From NCBI GenBank assembly GCA_003170115.1, contig PMZS01000401.1, positions 1 to 18,817 on the forward strand: DNA of 18,817 nt, given 5' to 3'. This document shows positions 1 to 7,886 of the stretch, one piece after another. Positions within the stretch are counted from its first letter, which is position 1. The number at the start of each line of letters is the position of its first letter. The position numbers and the translations under genes were made by a program. This DNA is from Spirochaetaceae bacterium (GTDB lineage: Bacteria > Spirochaetota > Spirochaetia > SZUA-6 > Fen-1364). The notes beneath the pieces were generated by a model. That model had not been told where the DNA came from. It was given only the letters and a program-made list of their open reading frames with translations, and searched no databases.

Positions 1-1053
1 CTGCAGCGCGTCCAGGTCCCCCCTCTGCACGAGGTCCGCCGGGTCCTTGCCGCCGGTGACGACCGCGACCTGGACGAGCAGGTCCTGTGACTCCAGGAGC
101 TCGATCGCGCGCTCCGTGGCGTTCTGCCCGGCTGCGTCGCTGTCGAACAGCAGGAGCGCCTTGCCCGCGTACCGTTTCAGGAGCCGCACCTGCGCCTCGG
201 TGAGGGCCGTTCCCAATGGCGCCACGCAATTGGCGACTCCCGCCTGGTGCATGGCGATCACATCCATGTAGCCCTCGACGAGAATGAAACAACCCTCTTT
301 CCTGATTGGCTGGACAGCCTTGTCCAGGCCGAAAAGGTTCTCGCCCTTGCGGAAAAATGCCGTCTCAGGGGAATTGAGGTACTTGGGCTGCGCGTCCCCC
401 ATCGCCCGCCCGCCGAAAGCGATTATCTCGCCGCGTGCGTTCGAAATGGGAAACATGACCCGGCCCGCAAAAAGCGCACCTTCGCGGCCCCGCGAGTTGT
501 CAATGAACAGCCCGACCTTCCCCAGAAAATCGGCGGAATAGCTCTTCTGCGCGAGAAACTTGAACAGCCAATCCCGCTCCGGCGGAGCGTAGCCTACCTG
601 GAAGGCTTCCAACGTCTCCCGCCGCAGCCCGCGAGATTCAAGGTACGTCCTCGCCGCCTCCCCCTGCTGCCCCTCCATGAGAAGCCAGTGGAAGCTGCCG
701 GCGACTCTTCGATACAGCTCGAGGAAGCTTTCACGGTTGATGCCGTCCCGCTGCTCGTCCTCCCTCGGGATCTCGATGCCCGCTTTCCTGGCAAGCAGCT
801 CCACAGCATCGCGCCATGGCACTTTCTCGATCTCCATGATGAAGTCGAAGATCGTGCCGCCCTTCTGGCACCCGAAACAATAGAACACGCCCTTGTCGGG
901 CGTGACGTTGAACGACGGCGATTTCTCCTGGTGGAAAGGGCACAACCCCACGTAATTTCCACCACGGCGCTGCAACGTGACCGTCTCTCCGATGACCTCG
1001 GCGATGTCCAGTCGGTTGCGGATTTCCGAAAGCGTGCTTTCAGGTATTCTCAT
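1..1053 (-). CDS. dnaG: DNA primase DnaG (partial, C-terminus beyond left edge)
   Basis: Makes the RNA primers for chromosomal replication on single-stranded DNA behind the DnaB helicase. The first 351 residues are visible and the frame runs open to base 1. The N-terminus MRIPESTLSEIRNRLDIAEV is typical of bacterial primases. A CHC2 zinc ribbon is formed by C38, H41, C59 and C62. The TOPRIM domain shows LVEGYMDV (E260) and LLFDSDAAG (D304, D306), matching the metal-binding acidic residues of the family. The ATG lies 4 nt after the mltG stop, with an AGGGG element just upstream inside mltG, so it is the distal gene of the operon and probably translationally coupled. The helicase-binding C-terminal domain is outside the window. 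Identification is firm. Confidence 0.97.
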   Translation of the reverse strand, partial: MRIPESTLSEIRNRLDIAEVIGETVTLQRRGGNYVGLCPFHQEKSPSFNVTPDKGVFYCFGCQKGGTIFDFIMEIEKVPWRDAVELLARKAGIEIPREDEQRDGINRESFLELYRRVAGSFHWLLMEGQQGEAARTYLESRGLRRETLEAFQVGYAPPERDWLFKFLAQKSYSADFLGKVGLFIDNSRGREGALFAGRVMFPISNARGEIIAFGGRAMGDAQPKYLNSPETAFFRKGENLFGLDKAVQPIRKEGCFILVEGYMDVIAMHQAGVANCVAPLGTALTEAQVRLLKRYAGKALLLFDSDAAGQNATERAIELLESQDLLVQVAVVTGGKDPADLVQRGDLDALQ

Positions 1054-1057
1054 ACCC

Positions 1058-2083
1058 CTATGATTTCTTCAGGTAGAGGTACTTCGCCTGGTTGTGCTCG
1101 CTCAGGTCCCGGGAGAAGAAATGCCTCCCTGCCTGCTGGTCCCGCAGGACGAAATACAGGTAACCGGTCAGTGCAGGATGGAACGCGGCCTCCAGCGCGA
1201 TCCTGCCGGGATTCGAGATTGGCCCCGGTGGCAGTCCGGCCCACTTGTACGTATTGTACGGCGAGTTGACCTTCTCGTCCTCGAGGGTGATGTACTCCGG
1301 GTGCGCCTTTTTCTGGATCTCCGTGATAATATATTCCAGGGTGGCACATGATTCAAGCCCTATGTTTCGCTTCAGGCGGTTGTAGAACACGGAAGCGATG
1401 AGGGGGGCCTCGTCATCCGCGCGGTACTCTCGCTCCACGATTGACGCCAGTATGATCGTGTCATGCACTGATTTCGAGTCCATGACCTTCCACTGGGGTT
1501 CTATCCTGTCCAGGTTGTCAAAAAAAGTCTTTGCCATCAGCTCCGCCATTGCCGCCCCCGTGAATGGAACCGGCACGAAATAAGTATCCGGGAAAAGATG
1601 TCCTTCGAGCGAGCTGGAGGTTACGCGGAACTTCGCCAGGAGAACAGGTGAGCGGACGGCAGCGAGGAAATCAGCGGCGGGACTGATGCCCAGCGCTTCC
1701 AGGTGCCGGGCGATTTTGCCCGCGGTCCATCCCTCGGGGATGGTCACTTTTGCGAGCTTCTGGGTCCCGTGCACGAGAAGGTCGTGAATTGCGAGCGTGG
1801 TGGACCTGGCAGGGATCCTGTACCAGCCCGCCTTGAAGTCACTCTGGGTGCCCAGCACTCGGGCCGCCATTTCCAGTAAGGGTGCGGAGCGGATGAATCC
1901 CTGGTTCTGAAGCTGCATGCTTATCTCGGAGAGGTTCATACCCCGGTCAATTGAGAAAAGCGCATCTTTCGTCGCCGCACGGGGAGGGCTGGAGTTGAGA
2001 AACGCCAGGGCGATCGCCATGCAGACGACCACCCCGACGGGAATTCCCAGAATGAGGAGAAGCTTCTTTCGGGGCACGGTCAT
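1058..2083 (-). CDS. mltG: Endolytic murein transglycosylase MltG (YceG-like)
   Basis: Membrane-anchored lytic transglycosylase that cleaves nascent peptidoglycan strands and so sets glycan length; older annotations call the family aminodeoxychorismate lyase. The 341-residue protein has one N-terminal membrane segment (about residues 7-29), then a LysM-like region with FKAGWYRIP (83-91) and VTIPEGWT (113-120). The catalytic YceG domain contains ILASIVEREY, whose E217 matches the catalytic Glu of E. coli MltG. It also has the family strings NSPYNTYKWAGLPPGPISNP (273-292) and SVFYNRL (231-237). The length is normal. It starts 24 nt after the envelope-protein gene with a GGGAGG element about 13 nt upstream, and ends 4 nt before dnaG. 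Pairing with a large OmpA-like protein fits a cell-wall role. Confidence 0.96.
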   Translation of the reverse strand: MTVPRKKLLLILGIPVGVVVCMAIALAFLNSSPPRAATKDALFSIDRGMNLSEISMQLQNQGFIRSAPLLEMAARVLGTQSDFKAGWYRIPARSTTLAIHDLLVHGTQKLAKVTIPEGWTAGKIARHLEALGISPAADFLAAVRSPVLLAKFRVTSSSLEGHLFPDTYFVPVPFTGAAMAELMAKTFFDNLDRIEPQWKVMDSKSVHDTIILASIVEREYRADDEAPLIASVFYNRLKRNIGLESCATLEYIITEIQKKAHPEYITLEDEKVNSPYNTYKWAGLPPGPISNPGRIALEAAFHPALTGYLYFVLRDQQAGRHFFSRDLSEHNQAKYLYLKKS

Positions 2084-2107
2084 TCGGTGAGCGCCGCCCT
2101 CCCGTAT

Positions 2108-5100
2108 CTATTGTCGCACAAGAATGAACTCGACCCTCCTGTTCTTCCACCTGTTGTCCAGGTCAGAGAAGGGAACGACGGGCGAGGCGGCGCCGATGCC
2201 CACAGTGCTGATGCGCCCGGCCTCGATGCCGTGCGCGATGAGGGCCTTGCGGATGGCGTCCGCCCTGTTTTTCGACAGCGGGAGCAGCTCCTGTTCCTGC
2301 TCGACCTTCGCCTTGGCCGGGTTATCGAAATTCACCAGATTCGCGTGCCCCTCGACCTGGATCTTATAGGTTCCGTACTTCTTGAAGATTTCCGCGAGCC
2401 GGGCGATGGTGGCGGCGTTCTTTGCCGCCTTGTCGGCATCCACGTTCACATAGTCAGCGGTGTTCGCCTGGAAAGTGATGCTGGCGATCCTCACCCTCAG
2501 CTTGTCGCCGTCCCTGAGCACCAGGATATCGATTGGAATCGACTTCATGACCGTCGTCACGTTGCCCAGCTCGTCCTTGATCGTGAAGCTCACCGGGTAA
2601 TCCTCTGCGGACTGCACCAGCTCGCCCGTGCTGGAAGTCCCGTTCCAGATGATCTTTTCGGACGGGGCACCCTTGCCGGCGAAGCTGGTAAACGGATGCT
2701 GTTCGGGATCTAGAATCGCGATCTGCCAGCCGTCGATTGCCACGGGGTCATCCACTTTCAGGTGAATCGTGAGCTCATCGTTCAGCCCGTCATTGTCGGG
2801 GGAGAACGGAACTCCCTCCAGGGTGAGATCCACTTTCGGGGGTGTCACCGCCAGGCGGAACGGCGCGGTCTTGGCGGTCGCCACGTTGCCTTTGGCATAC
2901 TCCACGGTCAGGTTGGCCGTGTACAGACCATCCGGCGCGGTCTTGAGCCCGCCCTTGTCCTTTCCGTCCCAGGCCAACGAGGCGGGAACCGGCGAGGTCC
3001 CGCTGAAGGCCTGCTGCTCCCCTGCCGTGGTCTCGACCATGGAGAGCTTCCACGATTTCACCCCGTCTTTCAGGGTGAGCAGGGTGCTGAAGCTGATGGT
3101 ATCCTTGAACCCGTCCCCGTTCGGCGAGAAGCCATTGGCTCCCGCGGTCACGAACACCGGCGTCGGCCGCGTATCGATCTGGATGCCGCGAAGCTCCTTG
3201 GTGGTGGAGATGCCCGCTTTGGAGGTGGATTTCACGAAATAGCTGTAATAGCCGTCCGGCATCAGGTTGCCGTTGTCGTCCTTGCCATCCCACGCAAAAC
3301 CGGCCGCGGCGCCCTTCCAGAACCAGCCGCGCACCTTCTGTCCTGCCGACGATCTCATTTCTCCTTCCCAAAGGTCTTCCGCACTCGACGACTGCTTGAT
3401 TGTCACCACCGGGAGCTTGCTGTCCGCGGAGGGAGAAAACAGCATCGCATCGGCGGAAACCTCGATCTGAGGCACGTGGTTGTCCACAAAGAAGGGTGTG
3501 CTCTCTGCCGTCGGTTTGCTCCCGTTCGAATACGAGACCAGCAGGGTCGCGGTATACTTTCCGTCTGCCACGCGTTTGCCATTGTCGTCGATTCCGTCCC
3601 AGAGCGCTTCATCCGGTGCCTTTGCGCGGCCCGTATATGTGCGCGCAACCGCGCTGTCCGCGCCGTGGACCTGGATCGTGTAGGAATCCACGCCGGTTGT
3701 CACGGCGAGGAACGGGATGATCCGCACCCGGGTCTTGTTCCCGTTTCCGAAAGGTGAGAAGTACACGAGGTCCGTCGAGATACGCACCGGTTTCTTCTCA
3801 GTGTCGATGCGCAGGGCGATCGGCTTGGAAGTGCCGGTATTGCCGGCCTGGTCCGTCGCCGAAAGAGCATAGGTGTAGAGGCCGTCAGGAAGCACCCTGC
3901 CGTCATCGCCCCTGCCGTCCCATTCGAGCTTGTCGTCCGCCCGTCCGCGCCACACGAGGGTCTTCACATCCTTGCCGGCGCTGTCCTTGATGGTGCCCGT
4001 CCAGAACAGCTCGGAGGAAGTGTCCTGATAGATGGCAACCGAGTTCCTGAGGCTGTCACCCGTGGGCGAGAATACGTCGAACTCCGCCTTCGCCGCGGCG
4101 GTCGGCGCGGCAAGCTTAATGGTGACCACGGGGGATTCAGCCAACGGCTGGTGGCCGTTGACGTAGATGATCGACAGTGTGCCCTTGTAGGCGCCTTCGG
4201 GAAGCGCGCCGCCCTTGTCGTCCTTCCCATCCCACGTGATCGAACCAGGGATGTCCACCGTGCCCGTGAAAGTCCTCCGGACCTGGCCCTGGGCGTCCTG
4301 GACGGCAAGCGACCATTTCTCTATTCCCGTCGATACCGGCACGTTCAACCCGAACGTGAGGTTATCCTTGACGCCGTCGCCATTCGGCGAGAAGTAGGAC
4401 AGGTCGATTGAGAGCTGCACCGGAGTGGGTCTCGTGTCCACGATGATATTGTCGATCTGTGCGCTCCCTGCGTTTCCCGCACGATCGGTGGAAGCGACAT
4501 GGTAGCTGTACACGCCGTCCGGCGCTGCCGTGCCTCCGTCCTCCTTGCCGTCCCATTCGAAGCTCGGGGGAGCCGAGCCCTGCCAGGTATAGGTCCTGAC
4601 AGCATTGCCTTCGATGTCGCGGAATGTTCCGACCCAGGTATCCTCGCTCGAACCTGCCTGCTGGATCGGGAGCGTGTCCTTGTTGCCATCCCCGTCTGGT
4701 GAAAAGATGAGATAGGCCGCGCTCGAAGTAACCGAGGGGGCCACGGTGTCAACGACGACCGTGCCCTCCGGGCTCTTGCCGAGGTTGTTGTTGTCGTCCC
4801 ACGCCTCCACGTGGTAGCGGTAGGTGCCGTCAGGCACGACACCGCCCGCGTCCGAGGTTCCGTCCCACCTGATTGTCGAGGGAATCGTAATCCCCGTCTT
4901 CAGGTACGCAAGACGCGAGAGTATGTTCTTGAAGTCCCTGTTTTCAGGCCTGTCCTCCTTGTTGAGGATTGTCCGCACCGCGGTGCCGGATGAATCAGTC
5001 ACGACAAAGCGGTAGCCCTTCACGTAGCGCTCATCGGTGATGCCGAGGGGCAGCACCATGTCGTCCTTCACTCCGTCAAAGTTCGGGGAGATGTACTTCG

Positions 5101-6109
5101 TCCCCTCGGTATCGATGGTGATCACGGGGGGATTCTTGTCGCGGACGCCGATGGGGACATTGATTCCGAGTCCGAATCCCCAGACGCCATCCTGCAGCGG
5201 GGCCGCGGCGACGGACGAGTTGAGCTCCGTCACATCCTGACCGGCCGTCTTCACGCCGATCCCGCTCAGCTTCAGCGTGATGCCGAAAGAGACGGGGAAG
5301 GAGCGGGACGGCTCGGGGCCGAAGACCTGGCGGGAGTCGAATGTGTACGCGGTGTTCAGGAAGAAGATGTCCGCCACCGAGAAAGTCATTCCCAGCGCGA
5401 ATCGGACGTCCTGGAAAGCAGGAAAGCTCAGATCGGGTGCGAAACCGAGCTGGATGTCCCTTGTTTTCACCACCTCGAAGGAAGCCCCGATCGCGGGAGT
5501 GAATGCCGGTGGGATCCCGAGCGAACCGGAGGTGGAGCCGCTGTCCGAATACGCCTTGCCGATGTTCCGCATGGCTGCGCCCCAGCGGAAATCCTTGAGG
5601 AAAGCGATGTCACCGAGGAAATTCAGAAATCCAAGGTCGAGCCCCAGCCCCCAGTCGCTCCCAATCTCTCCGCCGAGCCCGATTCCGACGTAGAGATCAG
5701 GGAACAGATCCTTGGAAAACGAAAGGTTCAGACCCGCGAGGGGGCCCCACTGCAGTCCGGGAACATCCGGGCTGAACCCCGCGGTTGCGAACCTCCCGAT
5801 TGCCGTGAAGACTCCTGCGCGGTTCGGAAGGGTGACGCCGAGGTTGACGACGTGCCCTCCCAGGTCGAAGCTGGGCGTGATCTGGGTCAGGGCAATATAG
5901 GAAAGGTCGAAAGTAACACGCTCCCTGCCCGCCGAAATGGCGGGATTGAGGATCGTGCCGGAGGGAGTTTCCAGTGTGGCCGTTCCGCCACCACCCCCGA
6001 GGAAAACCGGCGAGGCCAGGTCCAGAAAATCATTATCCGCGGAAGCGAGGGCCCCTCCCGCAAGGAGGAGCACCATCATGATGGACCCGATACGAGCTGC
6101 GTTTCTCAT
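2108..6109 (-). CDS. Giant envelope protein: beta-barrel-like N-terminus, eight FlgD-type Ig repeats, OmpA-like C-terminus
   Basis: A 1333-residue secreted protein of unknown specific function. A signal peptide (residues 1-23, cleavage near ALASA) is followed at about 30-325 by alternating hydrophobic strands resembling UPF0164/PorV-type outer-membrane barrels. Eight repeats start at residues 340, 469, 573, 680, 784, 891, 994 and 1102. Each opens with FSPxGDGxKD-like residues and holds a WDGKDDxG...PDGxYxY motif, as in FlgD Ig-like domains. From about 1203 there is an OmpA-type domain (LSKNRADAIRKAL, then DLDNRWKNRRVEFIL) expected to bind peptidoglycan. I infer an outer-membrane anchor reaching the cell wall through a long Ig stalk. 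The ATG is set by GGAGG five nt upstream. Domain assignments are firm; the barrel call and function are less certain. Confidence 0.9.
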   Translation of the reverse strand: MRNAARIGSIMMVLLLAGGALASADNDFLDLASPVFLGGGGGTATLETPSGTILNPAISAGRERVTFDLSYIALTQITPSFDLGGHVVNLGVTLPNRAGVFTAIGRFATAGFSPDVPGLQWGPLAGLNLSFSKDLFPDLYVGIGLGGEIGSDWGLGLDLGFLNFLGDIAFLKDFRWGAAMRNIGKAYSDSGSTSGSLGIPPAFTPAIGASFEVVKTRDIQLGFAPDLSFPAFQDVRFALGMTFSVADIFFLNTAYTFDSRQVFGPEPSRSFPVSFGITLKLSGIGVKTAGQDVTELNSSVAAAPLQDGVWGFGLGINVPIGVRDKNPPVITIDTEGTKYISPNFDGVKDDMVLPLGITDERYVKGYRFVVTDSSGTAVRTILNKEDRPENRDFKNILSRLAYLKTGITIPSTIRWDGTSDAGGVVPDGTYRYHVEAWDDNNNLGKSPEGTVVVDTVAPSVTSSAAYLIFSPDGDGNKDTLPIQQAGSSEDTWVGTFRDIEGNAVRTYTWQGSAPPSFEWDGKEDGGTAAPDGVYSYHVASTDRAGNAGSAQIDNIIVDTRPTPVQLSIDLSYFSPNGDGVKDNLTFGLNVPVSTGIEKWSLAVQDAQGQVRRTFTGTVDIPGSITWDGKDDKGGALPEGAYKGTLSIIYVNGHQPLAESPVVTIKLAAPTAAAKAEFDVFSPTGDSLRNSVAIYQDTSSELFWTGTIKDSAGKDVKTLVWRGRADDKLEWDGRGDDGRVLPDGLYTYALSATDQAGNTGTSKPIALRIDTEKKPVRISTDLVYFSPFGNGNKTRVRIIPFLAVTTGVDSYTIQVHGADSAVARTYTGRAKAPDEALWDGIDDNGKRVADGKYTATLLVSYSNGSKPTAESTPFFVDNHVPQIEVSADAMLFSPSADSKLPVVTIKQSSSAEDLWEGEMRSSAGQKVRGWFWKGAAAGFAWDGKDDNGNLMPDGYYSYFVKSTSKAGISTTKELRGIQIDTRPTPVFVTAGANGFSPNGDGFKDTISFSTLLTLKDGVKSWKLSMVETTAGEQQAFSGTSPVPASLAWDGKDKGGLKTAPDGLYTANLTVEYAKGNVATAKTAPFRLAVTPPKVDLTLEGVPFSPDNDGLNDELTIHLKVDDPVAIDGWQIAILDPEQHPFTSFAGKGAPSEKIIWNGTSSTGELVQSAEDYPVSFTIKDELGNVTTVMKSIPIDILVLRDGDKLRVRIASITFQANTADYVNVDADKAAKNAATIARLAEIFKKYGTYKIQVEGHANLVNFDNPAKAKVEQEQELLPLSKNRADAIRKALIAHGIEAGRISTVGIGAASPVVPFSDLDNRWKNRRVEFILVRQ
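2510..5092 (-). repeat. Eight tandem FlgD-like Ig repeats encoded inside the envelope protein
   Basis: Repeat starts at residues 340, 469, 573, 680, 784, 891, 994 and 1102 are spaced 129, 104, 107, 104, 107, 103 and 108 residues. Units 2, 4 and 6 resemble each other: a short SS-(E/A)-x-W-x-G strand and, in units 2 and 4, TDxAGN near the end. Units 3, 5 and 7 share TG(I/V)xxW/Y or DGVKSW and a longer second strand. The array is thus built of about 210-residue A+B pairs between divergent end units. The repeats are protein-level; the DNA has drifted. Confidence 0.85.
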
Positions 6110-6114
6110 TTCAA

Positions 6115-6119
6115 CCTCC
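6115..6119 (-). promoter_or_regulatory. Shine-Dalgarno of the giant envelope protein
   Basis: GGAGG (minus strand), five nt before the ATG at 6109. It fixes the start immediately ahead of the signal peptide. Confidence 0.8.
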
Positions 6120-6157
6120 AGACCATCTATTCAAAATAGCTCCCGCGCGTCGGCAAA

Positions 6158-6343
6158 TCAATGGTTTCCGGCGAATCGTGCCGCAAGGTTCTCCAATTCC
6201 TCGATTGTCATCCTTTGGAACAAGGCGCGTTCGATCCTGCGAAGGAGCCCGCCGAGCGGCTCGGCCAGCTCCTTCTCTCGAGGCTTGAGGACTACGTACA
6301 ACTCTTCCTGTTCTCGCACGCCCAGCATCAGTTCGCTGTTCAC
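6158..6343 (-). CDS. Small hypothetical protein, 61 residues, overlapping the MBL-fold gene
   Basis: No family recognised. The GTG start overlaps the stop of the upstream MBL-fold gene as GTGA, with GGAG about 8 nt before it, so translation is probably coupled; this arrangement is the main reason to believe the gene is real. The product is soluble, charged and probably mostly helical in its C-terminal half (LLRRIERALFQRMTIEELEN). The N-terminal half (LMLGVREQEELYVVLKPRE) could form strands. It has no signal peptide, Cys or metal motif. It ends 48 nt before the giant envelope-protein gene. It could be a small regulatory or adaptor protein of the operon, but nothing in the sequence says of what. 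Confidence 0.6.
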   Translation of the reverse strand: MNSELMLGVREQEELYVVLKPREKELAEPLGGLLRRIERALFQRMTIEELENLAARFAGNH

Positions 6344-7281
6344 GGGGTCAGCTCCAGCCCCTCCTGCGCGGTGAGGATTTCAAGACCTCGAGAACCGAGC
6401 TGCTCACCGTGCCACTGCGCGCTCCGCCTGATTCCGAAGAGCTTGCGATCATCGTAGCGCGGCTCGTGGTGAAAGAGGACGAGCATTTTTACCTTCCATT
6501 CCACCGCAAGGTTGACCGCCATGGTGTACGAGGTGTGACCGTAGTCGAATTTCGTGAAGGATTCCTCCAGGGTGTACTGCGAGTCCAGGATGAGGATATC
6601 GGCCGCCTCGAAGAACGACCTGTTCTCCTCCCTCTGCTGGAACTCACGGTCCGTGACCTCCGAATCAGTTGCAAAGATCACGCTCTTGTTGTTTTCCGTG
6701 ATCTTATACGCAAAGGAACCGCCGGGGTGGTTCATGCGCTTCCAGCGCACTTCCGCCCCTCCGATGCGCACGCTTTCCCCCCGCAGGTAGACGAAGCGGA
6801 GGGTTGCCGGCATCGCATCCATTGTCACGGGAAAATACGGGGGTTTCATCTGCTCGCGGATGATGCGTTCCACCGAGGGGAAGGGGCTGGCGAAAACGAG
6901 CAGGTTTCCCTTCACCCATGCCGGGCCGAAGAAGGGAATGCCCTGAAGATGATCCCAGTGGAAATGCGTGAAGAAAAGTGAGAACTCGCGCAGGGGATCA
7001 CGCTTCTTTTCCAGTGAGACGCCGAGATCGCGCAGCCCCGTGCCGCCGTCCAGAATGATGATGTTGCCGTCATCCGTGCGCACCTCGAGACACGTCGTGT
7101 TCCCGCCGACAGTACCAAAAAGCGCGGGAGGCAGTCCGGAAAGGAAAAGCTCGCGGGTCCTGGCGCTCTCCAGGTCCGATGGGCGGATCCGTTGGACCAC
7201 GGCGGCGATCTTGCTTCGGACCTGGTCGGGAGACAAGGGGTTCGGCAGGGAGCCCCGAACGCCCCAGAACGTTACTTTCAT
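6340..7281 (-). CDS. MBL-fold metallo-hydrolase
   Basis: A 313-residue cytoplasmic enzyme of the metallo-beta-lactamase fold, phosphodiesterase/RNase Z-like branch; the substrate is unknown. It begins MKVTFWGVRGSLP, the first strand and Gly-rich loop typical of this branch. GGNTTCLEVR (59-68) and ILDGGTGLRDLG (76-87) follow. The metal motif is THFHWDH (H106, H108, D110, H111). Other likely metal ligands are H185 (MNHPGG), D206 (FATDSE) and H271 or H272 (LFHHEP). The ATG is preceded by GAGGAAAG and lies 15 nt after the ykgJ-like gene. Its stop overlaps the start of the 61-residue gene. The class is certain; whether it acts on a nucleotide, RNA or small phosphodiester cannot be decided. Confidence 0.9.
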   Translation of the reverse strand: MKVTFWGVRGSLPNPLSPDQVRSKIAAVVQRIRPSDLESARTRELFLSGLPPALFGTVGGNTTCLEVRTDDGNIIILDGGTGLRDLGVSLEKKRDPLREFSLFFTHFHWDHLQGIPFFGPAWVKGNLLVFASPFPSVERIIREQMKPPYFPVTMDAMPATLRFVYLRGESVRIGGAEVRWKRMNHPGGSFAYKITENNKSVIFATDSEVTDREFQQREENRSFFEAADILILDSQYTLEESFTKFDYGHTSYTMAVNLAVEWKVKMLVLFHHEPRYDDRKLFGIRRSAQWHGEQLGSRGLEILTAQEGLELTP

Positions 7282-7296
7282 CTTTCCGCTCTTTCC

Positions 7297-7734
7297 TCAG
7301 CCTTCGAGGAATCCTTCATTCATGCGCTGGGCGAGCCAGCTATCGATTTCCTCCGCCGTGTGCACCCTCCCCCGCCCCATGCCCGGACAGTTCTTCGCAT
7401 GATTCTCCCATTCCGCGCGCGAGGCAACGCACGCACTCCAGAACGGAAAACTGCGGCACTGCAGGGGACGGGCCTCGTAGCAGGAGCATCCGCTGTTTTC
7501 CCACAAAATGCAATCAAGGTTCGGCTTCTCCCTCAGGCTGACGCGCCGGGCAATGCCGAAATTGATCGTCCTGCAGTATCGACGCAGGAATTCCTCCTTT
7601 TCAAGGTTCATTGACTTCGCCAGCGTGGCGAGGTCAGGCGGTGACAGAAACACGTAGCCCGGAGTGTGACGACAGCACTTCGAGCACCTCGTGCATTCGA
7701 ACCGGAGCCCCGATTTGTAGAAGGTGTCCTGCAT
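7297..7734 (-). CDS. YkgJ-type cysteine-cluster protein
   Basis: A 145-residue cytoplasmic protein of the YkgJ/CxxCxxCC family, thought to bind zinc or an Fe-S cluster, with no defined reaction. Cysteines lie at 14, 17, 20 and 21 (FECTRCSKCCR), then 75, 83, 85 and 93 (LDCILW, GCSCYEARPLQCRSFPFW) and 116 (KNCPGMG), as is typical of the family. The segment GYVFLSPPDLATLA between the clusters is also characteristic. It is the first protein gene after the tRNA-Tyr terminator and leads the string towards dnaG. Only about 31 nt separate its ATG from the terminator tract, so its promoter is not obvious. Family assignment is firm and the function is open. Confidence 0.9.
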   Translation of the reverse strand: MQDTFYKSGLRFECTRCSKCCRHTPGYVFLSPPDLATLAKSMNLEKEEFLRRYCRTINFGIARRVSLREKPNLDCILWENSGCSCYEARPLQCRSFPFWSACVASRAEWENHAKNCPGMGRGRVHTAEEIDSWLAQRMNEGFLEG

Positions 7735-7769
7735 TCCGCGCGCCGCCTCTCAACGGCTATGGAAGAGAA

Positions 7770-7801
7770 GAAAAAGCCTTCTTCATTAAACAGAAGAAGG
7801 C
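7770..7801 (-). terminator. Intrinsic terminator after tRNA-Tyr
   Basis: On the minus strand GCCTTCTTC, an 8-nt loop, then GAAGGAAGC's counterpart GAAGAAGGC form a perfect 9-bp stem (7793-7801 with 7776-7784), followed by TTTTTC. The stem begins 3 nt after the tRNA 3' end. Confidence 0.85.
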
Positions 7802-7804
7802 TCG

Positions 7805-7886
7805 TGGGGAGAGAAGGATTTGAACCTTCGAAGGCTTAGCCAACAGATTTACAGTCTGCCCCCTTTGACCACTCGGGAATCTCCCC
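7805..7886 (-). tRNA. tRNA-Tyr (anticodon GTA)
   Basis: The 82-nt minus-strand sequence folds as a class II tRNA. Acceptor GGGGAGA pairs with TCTCCCC, followed by discriminator A. The anticodon stem CAGA/TCTG has loop CTGTAAA (anticodon GTA). There is a long variable arm with GGC/GCC pairing, and a T arm GAAGG-TTCAAAT-CCTTC. The 3' CCA is not encoded, so a CCA-adding enzyme must complete it. Confidence 0.97.

Noticed and set aside
247..1269. 340-residue plus-strand ORF
   Set aside because: Antisense shadow of dnaG and the end of mltG, both supported by conserved motifs. Its Arg/Pro-rich product has no family features.
2762..3757. 331-residue plus-strand ORF
   Set aside because: Lies entirely opposite the Ig repeats of the envelope protein. 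The openness comes from G+C-rich codon structure; no Shine-Dalgarno or recognisable domain.
7863..7876. TTGACCACTC shared by tRNA-Tyr and the aminotransferase promoter, considered as an operator or integration site
   Set aside because: In the tRNA it is part of the conserved D-arm region. No duplicated tRNA end, integrase or second attachment-like copy is present, so the match is probably chance.
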